Part shown: piece after piece, positions 10,185-20,714 of the stretch
Layout: each line of letters starts with the position of its first letter
Position numbering within the stretch: position 1 is the first letter of the stretch
Program-made: the position numbers and the translations under genes
The notes under the pieces: generated by a model
What the model saw: the letters and a program-made list of their open reading frames with translations, nothing else
What the model was told of the DNA's origin: nothing
Database searches by the model: none
Source: Lunularia cruciata
Lineage: Eukaryota; Streptophyta; Marchantiopsida; Lunulariales; Lunulariaceae
Reading direction: 5' to 3'
Assembly (NCBI GenBank): GCA_948567375.1
Contig: OX419762.1
Location: forward strand, 54,479,034 to 54,543,033
DNA: 64,000 bases

Positions 10185-10823
10185 CTAGACAACAAGCTCC
10201 CCATGTGTGACATACTGTGTCAAACTAACACCTAGAGATGTCTGGATCTGAAATAGACACCTCTCTACATTGGTCTTCTGTAACTCCAAACCAACTACTA
10301 TAGCCTTCTCTAACATAAGGGGTTGCGCACCAGAGTCTAACAAGACTTTTTGTGGTGTATAGACCTTCCCTAAAGGTCCCACCAAGTAGAAAATCCCCCT
10401 TTGGTTATCCAATAGGACAACACCAAGTGTGAACCGCGCTCTCTCAAAGGCTGGTCTAGCTAGCAACTCCTCCACTCTAGTCGTTGTTGCCTGCCATAAA
10501 CCATTGGTCATTGAATGGATCCCATGCTCCTCAACCAAGTCAGCTCCACTACCAACCACCTCTACTCTAGTAGTAGGAACCACATCATCTTTACTCTCAT
10601 AAAGCATGGCAGTTAACCGGAACACTAGAGCTAGGTCAACTCCCAATGTAAACATGTCATTGGTTGAAAATAAAGGGCATCGTATAATCAGCTGAGCCGC
10701 CCCCAACATTGTGCTAGACTCAGTCTGTGTAGTAGCAGGTGGCTGACTAGCAAGTAGTTGATCATGCACTCTATCACCACCTACCACACTTGCATTGGGA
10801 CATCTAGGAGCCATGGATGTCAT
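10185..10823 (-). pseudogene. Aspartic protease of F3
   Basis: A 212-codon open stretch carries KVLLDSGAQPLML, with the D-S-G catalytic triplet of retropepsins at about 10320-10350 (roughly residue 160). Further motifs are FQIQTSLG and VTHGELVV. The N-terminal 130 residues are probably the gag-pro linker. This is one of the few F3 segments still open for over 600 bp. Protease would cleave the gag-pol polyprotein inside the particle. Confidence 0.8.
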
Positions 10824-11878
10824 CTACAATGCCTCATGAAAGACTGCATGAAAGACTAGGGAACTCTGACTTGTCTCCCAACCTCTCCTCTTATGGGTCC
10901 AACTCCATTAATGCTCCTCTAGGCTCTAGAGCACGTACTGCACTCCTAGTCATTGTTGTAGATGCATCCACCTGTGCCACTCCACACATGAAATCCAAAG
11001 CATCTCTATCACCAACATATGAGATGGAAGCCTCAACACTCAAATCTGATCTCCTCTTAGCAATGGCCATACTAGCCAATCTTTGTTCCAACTACTCAAT
11101 CGGAGTAGCCATAGCTGTATCAGAAGTAAGGGCAGGTACTACACCTCTACTAGGTGTAGATCCTCTACTACGACCTCAACCACCTCATCCTCCATGAACT
11201 AAAGCTCCTCTACTACTTGCTATAGCAGCCCTTCCACTCTGTAACTCTGGGTGTAGGTCACAACATTGGTCACTAGTGTGACCAAATCTGTGGCAATGCT
11301 CACACTACCTTTGTGATGGATGTGATGTACCAAAGGTATTAAGTCCGCTGCCTTGCGTACACTCTCTTCTATGGTGAGGTCCACCACAAGTCCAACAAGC
11401 AACACCACTACTCATTGGTTGCTGCTGATCCAAAAATGAAGGTAAGGGTCTAGCTCCACTAGGCCCTCCACTCGCTCCATAAGATTTGGGCTATCCACCC
11501 TGTCCTCAAAAACCAAGTGGGCGTGGTGCACTTTGGTGCACTCTAGAAGAAGTCACAACCGTGGATGAGGTCTCCCTACCAAATCCAGATGTCACCACTC
11601 TCTCCTCCACCATGTTGAGCTCAATATGCTCAGCCAAACCAAAGACCACTGCCAAAGTAGGCAAAGTAGCCTATAACAACATAACATCACAAACTCTACA
11701 TTGCAACTCCCTATCCAATATCCCATACCAAAACTAGACTGCATGAGCCTTAGTAACTCCCTTAGTGAAACTGATCAGCCACCTCATGCAAGTGTATGCC
11801 TTGTGTAGGCTCTCTCCAACCTTCCATTGGAACTCCTGCAAGCTCCCTAGCTTGTCAATCCGCACTCCTTGGTAGTTC
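10824..11878 (-). pseudogene. Gag C-terminal part of F3, with zinc knuckles
   Basis: Minus-strand frames near 11220-11408 encode CWTCGGPHHRREC and, after a stop, CEHCHRFGHTSDQC, two nucleic-acid-binding Cys/His knuckles (the second is a clean C-X2-C-X4-H-X4-C). 11430-11878 carries a decayed capsid end (KLGSLQEFQWKVGESLHKAY). Element 2b is inserted at 11879, and gag resumes at 26634. Confidence 0.75.
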
Positions 11879-12569
11879 TGTAACACCCATTTGTGCATGT
11901 GTGTGGTATTGTGATATTTAGCTTGGTATTACAAGAACTTGAGAGATATTATTTATATAGAGATAAATGATGGTACTACATTAGTCATGATTAGCTAGAT
12001 TTAGTCATAGGTAATATAGAGGGAACCTTACTTTAGAGTAGGTGGAAAAGATGAGCACCACTATTTTGGATTCTAATGTGTTGACGGTATTATTCATAAG
12101 TGTTTGGCTTTGAGGAAAGAGTTGAGAACTCTTGGGCCCGCAAGGCTTTTTGTTTTAGATTCTTCTTTAGTCCAAGGATAGCCCATGTGAAGGAATCCTT
12201 GACTTAGAAGTTGGGTCAAGATAAGATCACATGCTTAGGAGAATATGCCCATGTGAATAGATATTCCTTTCTACTTTTTGACTTTACTTGAATTTTAGCC
12301 TAGTAACTTGAGTTACTCCAGTAATTAGTTAATTTGGTATGTAATTATTTCACAAGTATATAAACAAGGGGTGAGGAGGTACTCATCATCCTTTCATTTG
12401 CATCTAACTCTCTCTCATTGAGTTCTCTAGTGAGCAATGTCTTGAGTCTTGGAGTGTTAGCCTTGGAGGAGTATGATGGAGTTGGGGGTTTCTTGCCTTC
12501 TTAGTCCATGGTGCGCTCCCATAATAGCCATCAGAGGTTCATTATGAGTGAGAGACAGGCCGGCTCACA
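11879..12569 (+). mobile_element. Element 2b, 5' LTR (family 2)
   Basis: This 691-bp LTR starts TGTAACACCC and ends CCGGCTCACA, followed by a primer-binding site. It contains an AT-rich TATATAAACAAGGGG segment (about 12357), a probable TATA region. It matches the LTR at 25954-26633. The paired solo LTR at 53883-54557 confirms the ends. Confidence 0.93.
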
Positions 12570-12573
12570 TTTT

Positions 12574-12590
12574 TGGTTCCGTTGCCGGGA
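12574..12590 (+). other. Primer-binding site of element 2b
   Basis: TGGTTCCGTTGCCGGGA lies 4 bp after the LTR end. It is complementary to a tRNA 3' end of the Asp-like type (CCGGCAACGG core, CCA end). It primes minus-strand synthesis. Confidence 0.85.
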
Positions 12591-13255
12591 CCTCTCTAGA
12601 AGGCAAGATGATATTCCGTGTTCAATTCTACATTAGGTAGAAGGAGGCTATGAGAGCTCACTTGGAGAGAACATTAGGAGAGGAGAGGGCTGAACTTATG
12701 TTAGAGAACAAAGATCTATTTGTATACACTATAGTTCATGATGATGTCTTTGAAGTGATTTTGTACATCTTGTACACATGAGAGGATTTGGAGAGATTGT
12801 GTGAGGTGGATTGCAGATTTTGGGGATTAAGGTGATTTTGGGCAAAATCTCAAGTTTAAAATCTGAACTTGAAATTTCTACACATGATAGCTTGGGTTAT
12901 CTTCAGTTAGCACAGTTGGAATTATTGTGAGAGCTATTATGAGCATTTGGTTAGAATTTTTGAAAGTTGATAGGGTAAACTGCTCTGCAACTGCATGCTC
13001 TGTAGAAAATTGTACAAAGTCTTCCATTTCTTTAAATTTAAGTGGATTATTGTGAAACTTTTCAAGAAAATTGAGTATGTTATAATCCAACTTCTGACTC
13101 AAAAATTAGACGTAGATAATTCTTGAGCAAGAAGTTATGAGTTTTTGAAGTGAGGGGGGTGGTTTTCAGACCAAATCTGAAATATGTGTGCTGAATAGAA
13201 AGGTGTGTAGGCCAAATGGCTTGATGAAAAGATCTGAAATTTTGCAGGGAGGGAC
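12591..13255 (+). other. Untranslated leader of element 2b, first part
   Basis: This is the leader between PBS and the ORF0 region. It has no convincing plus-strand frame. It resumes at 20711 after the nested element 2a. The same leader is seen reversed at 19198-20012 and again at 27957-28800. Confidence 0.7.
13252..13255. repeat. Target-site duplication of 2a, left (GGAC)
   Basis: It pairs with GGAC at 20711-20714. Only 4 bp match on both sides. Confidence 0.75.
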
Positions 13256-13925
13256 TGTGAGCCGGCCTGTCTCTCACTCAGGATGAACCTCTAATGGCTA
13301 TTATGGTAGCGCACCATGGACTAAGAAGGCAAGGAACCCCAACTCCATCATACTCCTCCAAGGCTAACACTCCAAGACTCAAGACATTGCTCACTAGAGA
13401 ACTCAATGAGAGAGAGATAGTTGCAAATGAAAGGATGATGAGTACCTCCTCACCCCTTGTTTATATACTTGTGAAATAGTTACGTACCAAAGTTACTAAT
13501 TACCGTAGTAACTCAAGTTACTAGACTAAAAGTCAAGTAAAGTCAAAAAGTAGAAAGGAATATCCATTCACATGGGCATATTCCCCTTATCTTGACCCAA
13601 CCACTAAAGCAAGGATTCCTTCACATGGGCTATCCTTGGACTAAAGAAGAATCCAAAACAAAAAGGCTTGCGGGCCCAAGAGTTCTCAACTCTTTCCCCA
13701 AAGCCAAACACCTAGGAATAATACCAAGTCAACACACTAAAATCCAAAATAGTGGTGCTCATCTTTTCTACTTCCTCTAAAGTAAGGTCCCATCTATCTT
13801 AGCTATGACTAACTTTAGCTAACCATGATTAATATAGAACCATCCTTTATCTCTATATAAATAATATCTCTTAAGTACTTGTAATACCAAGCTAAATATC
13901 ACAATACCACACACATGGTGTTACA
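13256..13925 (-). mobile_element. Element 2a, 3' LTR
   Basis: This 670-bp LTR reads TGTAACACC to CTCACA on the minus strand. It is nearly identical to the 5' LTR at 20034-20710. It lacks a 9-bp GCACAAATG-type segment close to its start that the 5' LTR keeps. Confidence 0.94.
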
Positions 13926-13941
13926 TTTACCCCCGGACTAA
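13926..13941 (-). other. Polypurine tract of element 2a
   Basis: The minus strand reads TTAGTCCGGGGGTAAA right before the 3' LTR. The same tract precedes the 3' LTR of 2b at 25938-25953. Confidence 0.82.
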
Positions 13942-13973
13942 GTTTTCACTTTGTCCTCAAAGTGAAGGTCTCT

Positions 13974-15590
13974 CTACCTTCTATGGTACATCTTCAACTT
14001 ATCATGGTTAATCCTATCAAAGTGTCTTCCTCCCAACTCCTTGAGATCATAGGTGTAATTGCCCCACACCTTCTCTACTATAAAAGGTCCAAAGTACTTA
14101 GGCAAAAACTTCTTTTGCACTCTCTTGAATCGAATGGAATCAAACAACATTACCCAATCACCTTCTTTGAAAGGCTCCACCTTCTTCTTGCCTTGCCTCT
14201 TGTCATAGCTCTCCTTTTGTTTCCTTTGGGCTTGCTCCACTCGAACCATAGCAACTGCTCTTGCCTCTTCCAACTCCATGAGTTGATCCTTCCTTGACTT
14301 CTTTGCATCACCTCCTTGTGCTTTCTTCAATCTCCTATGAATGCTTTGGAAGGTAGGAAGATCAAAGTGAATAGGTAAGGTAGACTCAATACCATACACC
14401 AATTGAAATGGAGAATATCCAGTGGAAGTTTTCATGGTTGTCCTATACTCCCACAAAACTGCATGAATCCTCTTGTCCCAATGATGTTTAGCCCCCTCCA
14501 TTTCTGCATCTTTGGCCAACATCATGCACAAGGTCTGATTGGTTCTCTCTGCCAAGCCATTGGAATTTGGCTTATAGGATGTAGTTACTCTATGTGTGAT
14601 AGAGAAATGTCGTAGCATGGCTGTAGTAATGCTTCCTGTAAACTCTCCTCCTCTATCAGAAACCAACTCCAAAGGGCATCCAAATCTAGTGATAATGCGT
14701 TCATAAAGAAATCTACCCACTTCATCTTCATTCTTGTCCCTCAATGGTCTAGCCTCAACCCACTTGGTAAGGTAATCAGTAACTACCACAATGTACCGAT
14801 TGTTCCTTGGGGTTCTATTGAGAGGACCTACAAAATCAATTCCCCACTTCTCAAAAGGTCCTAGCAATGGAATTGATCTAAGTGGTGGAGTGGATGTAGA
14901 CTTTCTAGCAAAAGCTTGACAAACATGACAAGTTTTGCAATAATCAAGACAATCCTTGAAAATCCCTCTCCAATGGTAACCTGCATCTAGAATCTTGAAA
15001 GCAGTCACCTTTCCTGCAAAGTGTCCTCCACATACTAAACCTTCATGAAACTCCTTTATGAGTAGGATAGACTCTTCCTTACCCACTGCTCTTCGAAGTA
15101 GACCATCTGCTCCTTGGTGAAAAAGAATATCCTCCACCATTGTGTAAGGTCTAGATCTTGCTGCAAGGGCCTTCCTCTCCCTAGCATGCATCCCTTCTGG
15201 ATAGTTACCTTTTGTCACAAAATCCACAATCTCCTTGTACTCCATTGGAACCTCTTGAGTGACTGAGATTGTCATGAGCTCCTCATCCGGGAAGGAATCA
15301 TCCACTGGCTCATCTCCATCATGATCATAGGCTTTAGATAATAAATCAGCATTTGCATGTTTCTTTCCTGGCCTATCTTCAATGGTGTAGTCATACTCAG
15401 ACAAGAGTATCATCCACCTTGCTAGTCTCCCTTCAACATTAGGCTTGTTGAAGATGTACTTCAAAGCCTTGTGATCCGTGACAATGGTGGCTTTCCCTCC
15501 AATCAAGTAGTGTCTAAACTTCTTGAGACCAAAGATCACTGCCAACCCTTCTCTCTCCGTGACAGAGTAGTTCTTCTCTGCTGAAACCAT
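13974..15590 (-). pseudogene. Pol C-terminal half of 2a: RNase H and integrase
   Basis: The 538-codon open stretch starts at an internal Met directly after a TAG. RNase H occupies about residues 1-90 (MVSAEKNYSVTEREGLAVIF, VTDHKALKYI, KKHANADLLS). The integrase zinc-binding HHCC region follows at about 185-230 (GGHFAGKVT, CKTCHVCQ). The catalytic core at about 245-400 has Asp in GIDFVGP, Asp in LVSDRGGEF and Glu in NGLAERTNQ. A GPY/F-like C-terminal domain (GDWVMLFDS, FLPKYFGPF) ends the protein. No chromodomain is seen. In 2b the codon before MVS is CAG, so the frame was once continuous with 15591-17651. Confidence 0.9.
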
Positions 15591-17651
15591 CTACCTACTA
15601 GCATAAGCTATTGGATGATCATGCCCATCATGGTCTAATTGACTAAGAGTGCATCCTATAGCTTCATTAGAAGCATCAGTGTAGAGGATGAAAGGTTTAC
15701 TCCAATCAGGTTTAGCAAGAATTGGAGCTACAACAAGGGATTGCTTGAGCTCCTCAAAAGCTTTGAGAGCCTCCTTGTCTTCCAAAATCACCATGTAATC
15801 TACACCCTTCTTCATGTAGATGGTCAATGCATAAGCCTTGTTGGAAAATGAGAAGATGAACCTCCTATAGTACCCAACCATCTCCAAGAATTGGCGTAAC
15901 TTTGTCAAGCTTGAAGGGAATGGAAGGTCTGAGATTTTCCTCACCTTCTCAGGATCAACTGCTATTCCATCCTTGGAGATGATATGCCCCAAAAGTAGAC
16001 CTTCTTCACATCCAAAAATGCACTTCTCTGGGTTGAGTGATGCATTTGCCTCATCCAAGCGTTGCAAGACTTTGATTAGGTGCTCAAAGTGCTCCTCCTT
16101 GCTCCCATAGACACAAAAGTCATCAATGAAATCTCTCACAAATTTCCCAATGAAAGGTTCAAATACCTTGTTCATGAACCGTTGGAATGTGGCTGGAGCA
16201 TTGCAAAGCCCAAAAGGCATGACCTTGAAAGCGTAAGTTCCCCAAGGTGTGGTGAATGTGGTGAGTTGTTGATGCTCTGGTGCAATCTTGATTTGGTTAT
16301 ATCCACTATAACCATCTCCAAAACTGTACCTCTCATGACCTGCAACCTCCTCCAAGATCTCATCAATGAATGGCAATGGGTAGTAGTCCTTCTTAGTAAC
16401 AACATTAAGCTTCTTGTAATCCACACATACCCGAAGCTTGCCATTCTTTTTCTTCACAATGACAATTGGAGACACCCATTCTGAATTCTCCACCTCAAAG
16501 ATAAATCTAGCTTCCTTGAGCTTATCAATCTCCTCCTTCACAACCAAAGATATTGGTGGGCTAATGCGACGTTGCTTTTGGCGGATTGGTCTTGCATGTG
16601 ACTCCACCTCTATCTTGTGCTCCTCCAAGGTGACTTCCTTCAAATCCTTGTAACTAAAAGCAAACACATGGATGAACTTGCGGAAAATCTCCTCAAATCT
16701 CACCTTCTCCTCCTTGGTAACATTTGGGCCATACATGAGGGTAGATAACCTTCTCTCTACCTCCTCAAGTGTCAATGGTGATTTATCTGGGTCCTTCAAA
16801 ACCTCTGGCTTAGGTGCAAAATCCATAGCACACAAAGGATACACATCTGAATCAGATTTAGATTCATCCTCCTCCGTGGAAGTCTCCTCTTCCATGCTTG
16901 TGTCCACACCTGAAGCTCCTTCTTCAGAATCTGATTCCCAATAATCAGAAGATGGTGTATCTGAATGGGAAGTGTTGGTGGTGTTAGTCACAGGAACAAT
17001 GACTCTATGGTTTGATGGCCCAATCCTCAAGTACCCTTTGTGCCATTGATCAGTTGTGCGTGCTGCTCTCAACCATGGCCTCCCAAGAAGTAAGTCATAG
17101 CTTGAATCCTTCAAGACTTGGGAAGTCATGAGATTTTGAATTCCCATAATTGAAACTACCACCTTATCCATCACCCCTACTGGTCGAACTTGTTGCTTGT
17201 TTGCCATGCTCACCACAAATGTTGAAGGTCTTGAGGGTATCATACCCAACTTCTTCATCAACCTTTCTGACATGGCATTCACTGCTGATCCTCCATCAAC
17301 CAATGCATCCTTGATGTTGTGACCATTCACTCTCACATCAATCTTGGAGGCATATTCACAAGCTTCCCATGGTGCTGGCTTGGCATCCACCACCCCCATT
17401 GATATTGGAACTTTTGCCTTCTTCTTCTTCTTGCTCCTTGTAGAGCTCAAACCACCTCTAAGCTCCTTTCTCAAGGTAGGGTTCAAAGCAATTAATTGGC
17501 CCACTGTGATGTTAGCCTTGTGACTACCAACATCCTCCAACACATTGTAGTTCCATTGTTGCTTTGAGATCAAGAAGTACTCCATCCCCAACTTCTTCCT
17601 TGGAGTCTTTGTTGTTGATGGTGTTGAGGTGCGAGTGCTCCTAGTAGACAT
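15591..17651 (-). pseudogene. Pol N-terminal half of 2a: protease and reverse transcriptase
   Basis: The 686-codon open stretch ends in TAG at 15591-15593. The protease motif ALVDGGSAVNAM is at about residues 135-147, a D-G-G variant of the usual D-S/T-G. An acidic linker follows at about 235-270, with RT at about 330-600. The RT has WVSPIVIVKKKNGK, RVCVDYKKLN, YPLPFIDEIL, VMPFGLCNAPATFQR and the active site FIDDFCVYG. RNase H begins with FILYTDASNEAIG near the end. The FIDD active site and FIDEIL are typical of non-chromovirus Tat/Athila-type gypsy elements. The Met at 17651 is only the first Met after an upstream stop at about 17698. That codon is AAA-type (Lys) in copies 2b and 2c. Confidence 0.9.
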
Positions 17652-17696
17652 AGGAGTATCCTTGCTTGAAGTAAATCCTTGAGAAGAGTGAACATC

Positions 17697-18466
17697 CTAT
17701 GCAAAACGAGCTCTCTTCTTCTCTTGTGCCAAAAGCTCCAAATTAAGACCCTTGGAGTTTGAGCACTCTCCCTTCTCATACTTGCTCTCAACCACATCTA
17801 TGGATGCTATCCCCTTACCTTTGTTGGGATTAGGAGCCACTTGGGTTTCACTACCTCCCTCTTTCCCTCTATTGGCTCCCTCATAACCCCTTCCTCCATG
17901 GTAAGTGGAATTTGGGCAATTCCTTTGGATATGGCCTCTTCCTCCACAACCAAAACAATTTCTATCATTGAAATTGTTGGCTGGTTGGCCTCCTCTATAT
18001 GGATAGTTTCCATAACTCCTAGGCCCTCTCCCTACATTCTGGTCCACCTCTCTCTTCTCCCATAGTTGCACCACATTGATCTTGAGATCCGCAAGTTGTT
18101 CTGTGATGGTTTGGAGTGGATCTTTTGGTGGAGGTGCAAGAACTGGACCCTCACTTTCTCTCCATCTCCTTGCTTGAGAAATGTAACCTCACTCATCAAT
18201 CTCTCATAACTCTCATCAGGAAGAAAGTTCTCAATGAGTGCTGAAGTCAAAGTCTCCCAAGACTCCTCTTCCCCCTCTCTCCTCTCTCTCTTTTGGTATT
18301 CTGACTCATACCATGTAAGTGCTGCATCCTCAAAGAAATCTGGTAATAATGAGGCCCACTCATTCTTCCTCCTCTCATTGTTTCCTATGCAAGCTCTCTT
18401 GAAGTCTCTCACAAAGGCCTCCACATCTTCTCCATCCTTGCCAAAGAAAACCGGAAGTTTCCCCAT
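17697..18466 (-). pseudogene. Gag of 2a, internally deleted
   Basis: The start MGKLPVFFGKDGEDVEAF at 18466 opens the capsid-like domain (WASLLPDFFEDAALTWYE). The frame at 18032-18466 then shifts after KQGDGEKVRV because about 370 bp present in 2b (about 21920-22290) are missing at about 18150. The gag end at 17697-18074 keeps the knuckle CFGCGGRGHIQRNC (C-X2-C-X4-H-X4-C) and a basic tail. A stop at 17697-17699 separates it from protease. Full-length gag from this copy is impossible. Confidence 0.87.
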
Positions 18467-18699
18467 CTTAACCCCTCACTATCTTTCTTTTCTCTCAATT
18501 ATTTTTTTCTTTTTTTTTCTCTCACGCTATTACTAATAGAGTATATACATGACTAACACCATCTGAGAATAATACACTCTAGGGAACACAAAAGGTTCAA
18601 GTTGCTCCAAGATTTCTATAGCAACATCAAATCCTAGAGTGCATATTAAATTAACTCTCATGGATAGTTTATCCATAAGTTGAAAGATTATCTCCATCA
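18467..18699 (-). other. Spacer between ORF0 and gag, element 2a
   Basis: 233 bp without a frame. The minus strand runs from the ORF0 stop through an A-rich stretch (GAGAAAAAAAG type) to the gag start at 18466. The same spacer is in 2b (21372-21603). Confidence 0.6.
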
Positions 18700-19197
18700 C
18701 TAATCTTGAGAACTAGCTGATGAAGGTGGTAGTATTTTTGTAGCTGTACTAAGACTCTCTCCAAGATCCTTCACCAAAGTTTCCAAAAGTGCTTTTACTC
18801 CACTACACTCATGTCCTTTTGGAAGTCCTTCAACTCCACAAACCTCACACAACTCCTTGGTCTTAGATCTTCTCCCTCCCAATCTTGGTGAAGAAGGTCC
18901 AACATGCAAACCCAAGTCAAGTAAGCCTCTCCTTTCCCTCAATCTCTTGCTCTCAAAGGTCAATGGACATGAACTTGCCTTATGTCCCTTCTCTCCACAT
19001 AGAAAGCACTTAGACTCACTCTTTCCTCCAAGTGGTGTAGGTTTTTGGATCCTCTCAACACTCTCTTCAAATTCTATTGTAAACTCTCTTTTCCTCAAAT
19101 CCACCCCTACAATCACCTCAAACCCTTGGGGAAGCTTGCATAATCTCAATTTCCACTCTTGATGACCCTCCATGTTCCCCAAGATGAATCTAAACAC
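18700..19197 (-). CDS. ORF0 of family 2: small two-zinc-motif protein upstream of gag (2a copy)
   Basis: This is an open frame of 165 codons between PBS and gag. A start at 19173 (MEGHQEWKLRL) is more likely than the first Met at 19197, because it precedes the conserved part. The N-terminal third is globular (GFEVIVGVDLRKREFTIEFEE). Next comes a clean zinc knuckle CFLCGEKGHKASSC at about residues 73-86, then a second Cys/His cluster CEVCGVEGLPKGHEC at about 122-136, and a C-terminal helix KALLETLVKDLGESL. Homologues lie at the same place in 2b (to 21371) and 2c (29017-29280). It may bind RNA or DNA. It is separate from gag, whose own knuckle is at about 17930. I recognise no named family. This is the only intact copy here. 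Confidence 0.65.
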   Translation of the reverse strand: MFRFILGNMEGHQEWKLRLCKLPQGFEVIVGVDLRKREFTIEFEESVERIQKPTPLGGKSESKCFLCGEKGHKASSCPLTFESKRLRERRGLLDLGLHVGPSSPRLGGRRSKTKELCEVCGVEGLPKGHECSGVKALLETLVKDLGESLSTATKILPPSSASSQD

Positions 19198-20012
19198 TCA
19201 AACATGCTTTTTGTTGATCTCAAACTTCTCATGCATGAGATCTCCACTCTGCAGAATTGACCCTTCCTCACAATGTCACTCAAATCTCCTAACCAATATA
19301 TCATTGTCCTCTGAAATTTTCCACACTTGATCACAACTCCACAGTGTCCCTCCCTGCAAAATTTCAGTTCTTTTCATCGAGCCATTTGGCCTAGACACCT
19401 TTCTATTCAGCACCCATATTTCAGATTTGGTCTGAAAACCACCCCCCTCACTTCAAAAACTCATATCGCCCTGCGCAAAAACGATCTCTCTCTAATGTTT
19501 GTGGCAGCAGGTAGGATACAATGCACTGAATTTTCTTGGAAATTTTCAGGACAATTCACTTAAAATTGAAGAAATGGCAGACTCTGTACAATTTTCCAGA
19601 GAGCATGCAGTTGCGGGAGCACTTTACCCTATCAACTTTCAAAAATTCTAGCCCAGTGCGCATAGAAGCTCTCTCAATAATTTCCAGTGTGCTAACTGAA
19701 AGATAATCCAAGCTATCATGTGTAGAAATCTCAAGTCCAGATCTCAAACTTGAGATTTTGCCCAAAATCACCTTAATCCCCAAAATCTGCAATCCACCTC
19801 ACACAATCTCTCCAATTCCTCTCATGTGTACAAGATGTACAAAATCACCTCAAAGACATCATAATGAACTACAGGGTATACAAATGGATCTTGGTTCTCT
19901 AACATAAGTTCAGCCCTCTCCTCTCCTAATGTTCTCTCCAAGTGAGCTCTCATAGCCTCCTTCTGCCTAATGTAGAATTGGACGCGGAATATTATCTTGC
20001 CTTCTAGAGAGG
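19198..20012 (-). other. Untranslated leader of element 2a
   Basis: This is the 0.8-kb leader between PBS and ORF0, with no convincing frame. It aligns with the leader of 2b (12591-13255 joined to 20715-20880). The position where 2a itself inserted in 2b corresponds to about 19345 here. Confidence 0.65.
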
Positions 20013-20029
20013 TCCCGGCAACGGAACCA
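20013..20029 (-). other. Primer-binding site of element 2a
   Basis: The minus strand reads TGGTTCCGTTGCCGGGA, identical to that of 2b and 2c and 4 bp from the LTR end. Confidence 0.87.
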
Positions 20030-20033
20030 AAAA

Positions 20034-20710
20034 TGTGCCGGCCTGTCTCTCACTCAGGATGAACCTCTGATGGCTATTATGGTAGCGCACCATGGACTAA
20101 GAAGGCAAGGAACCCCAACTCCATCATACTCCTCCAAGGCTAACACTCCAAGACTCAAGACATTGCTCACTAGAGAACTCAATGAGAGAGAGATAGTTGC
20201 AAATGAAAGGATGATGAGTACCTCCTCACCCCTTGTTTATATACTTGTGAAATAGTTACGTACCAAAGTTACTAATTACCGTAGTAACTCAAGTTACTAG
20301 ACTAAAAGTCAAGTAAAGTCAAAAAGTAGAAAGGAATATCCATTCACATGGGCATATTTCCCTTATCTTGACCCAACCACTAAAGCAAGGATTCCTTCAC
20401 ATGGGCTATCCTTGGACTAAAGAAGAATCCAAAACAAAAAGGCTTGCGGGCCCAAGAGTTCTCAACTCTTTCCCCAAAGCCAAACACCTAGGAATAATAC
20501 CAAGTCAACACACTAAAATCCAAAATAGTGGTGCTCATCTTTTCTACTTCCTCTAAAGTAAGGTCCCATCTATCTTAGCTATGACTAACTTTAGCTAACC
20601 ATGATTAATATAGAACCATCCTTTATCTCTATATAAATAATATCTCTTAAGTACTTGTAATACCAAGCTAAATATCACAATACCACACACATGCACAAAT
20701 GGGTGTTACA
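20034..20710 (-). mobile_element. Element 2a, 5' LTR
   Basis: This 677-bp LTR is nearly identical to 13256-13925. On the plus strand it begins TGTGCCGGCC, missing 2 bp of the usual TGTGAGCCGGCC, and ends GGGTGTTACA. Confidence 0.94.
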
Positions 20711-20714
20711 GGAC
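20711..20714. repeat. Target-site duplication of 2a, right (GGAC)
   Basis: It is the partner of 13252-13255. The 2b leader continues directly after it. Confidence 0.75.

Larger units (their letters stand above)
5707..11878 (-). mobile_element. Element F3, 3' portion (family 3, gag-pro-MTase-RT-RH-IN)
   Basis: This is a long, strongly decayed Ty3/gypsy element on the minus strand. In element order it runs from gag zinc knuckles (about 11.3 kb) through protease, a C5 methyltransferase domain, RT and RNase H to integrase (about 6 kb). The gag N-terminal part lies at 26634-27247, separated by the insertion of element 2b. Neither LTR is in view. Its RT has the YIDDILVYS form, unlike the F-DDF form of families 1 and 2, so it belongs to a different gypsy lineage. 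Stops occur throughout. Confidence 0.85.
13256..20710 (-). mobile_element. Element 2a, complete young family 2 element nested in 2b
   Basis: This complete LTR-PBS-ORF0-gag-pro-RT-RH-IN-PPT-LTR unit of 7455 bp lies on the minus strand. GGAC flanks both ends (13252-13255 and 20711-20714), and the leader of 2b is continuous across it. Its two LTRs are nearly identical, differing at a few bases and two short indels, and share a 12-bp deletion relative to the solo LTR at 53883-54557, so insertion is recent. The coding part is damaged by a gag deletion and two stops, so it would need proteins from another copy to move. Confidence 0.93.

Noticed and set aside
13294-13780. Short plus-strand frames repeated at 20070-20556 and 53921-54420
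   Set aside because: They are chance frames antisense to the family 2 LTR. They repeat only because the LTR repeats.
16080-16484. Plus-strand frames opposite the family 2 RT
   Set aside because: They are the antisense of a conserved RT region. They recur opposite the same gene in 2b and 2c and have no independent motif.
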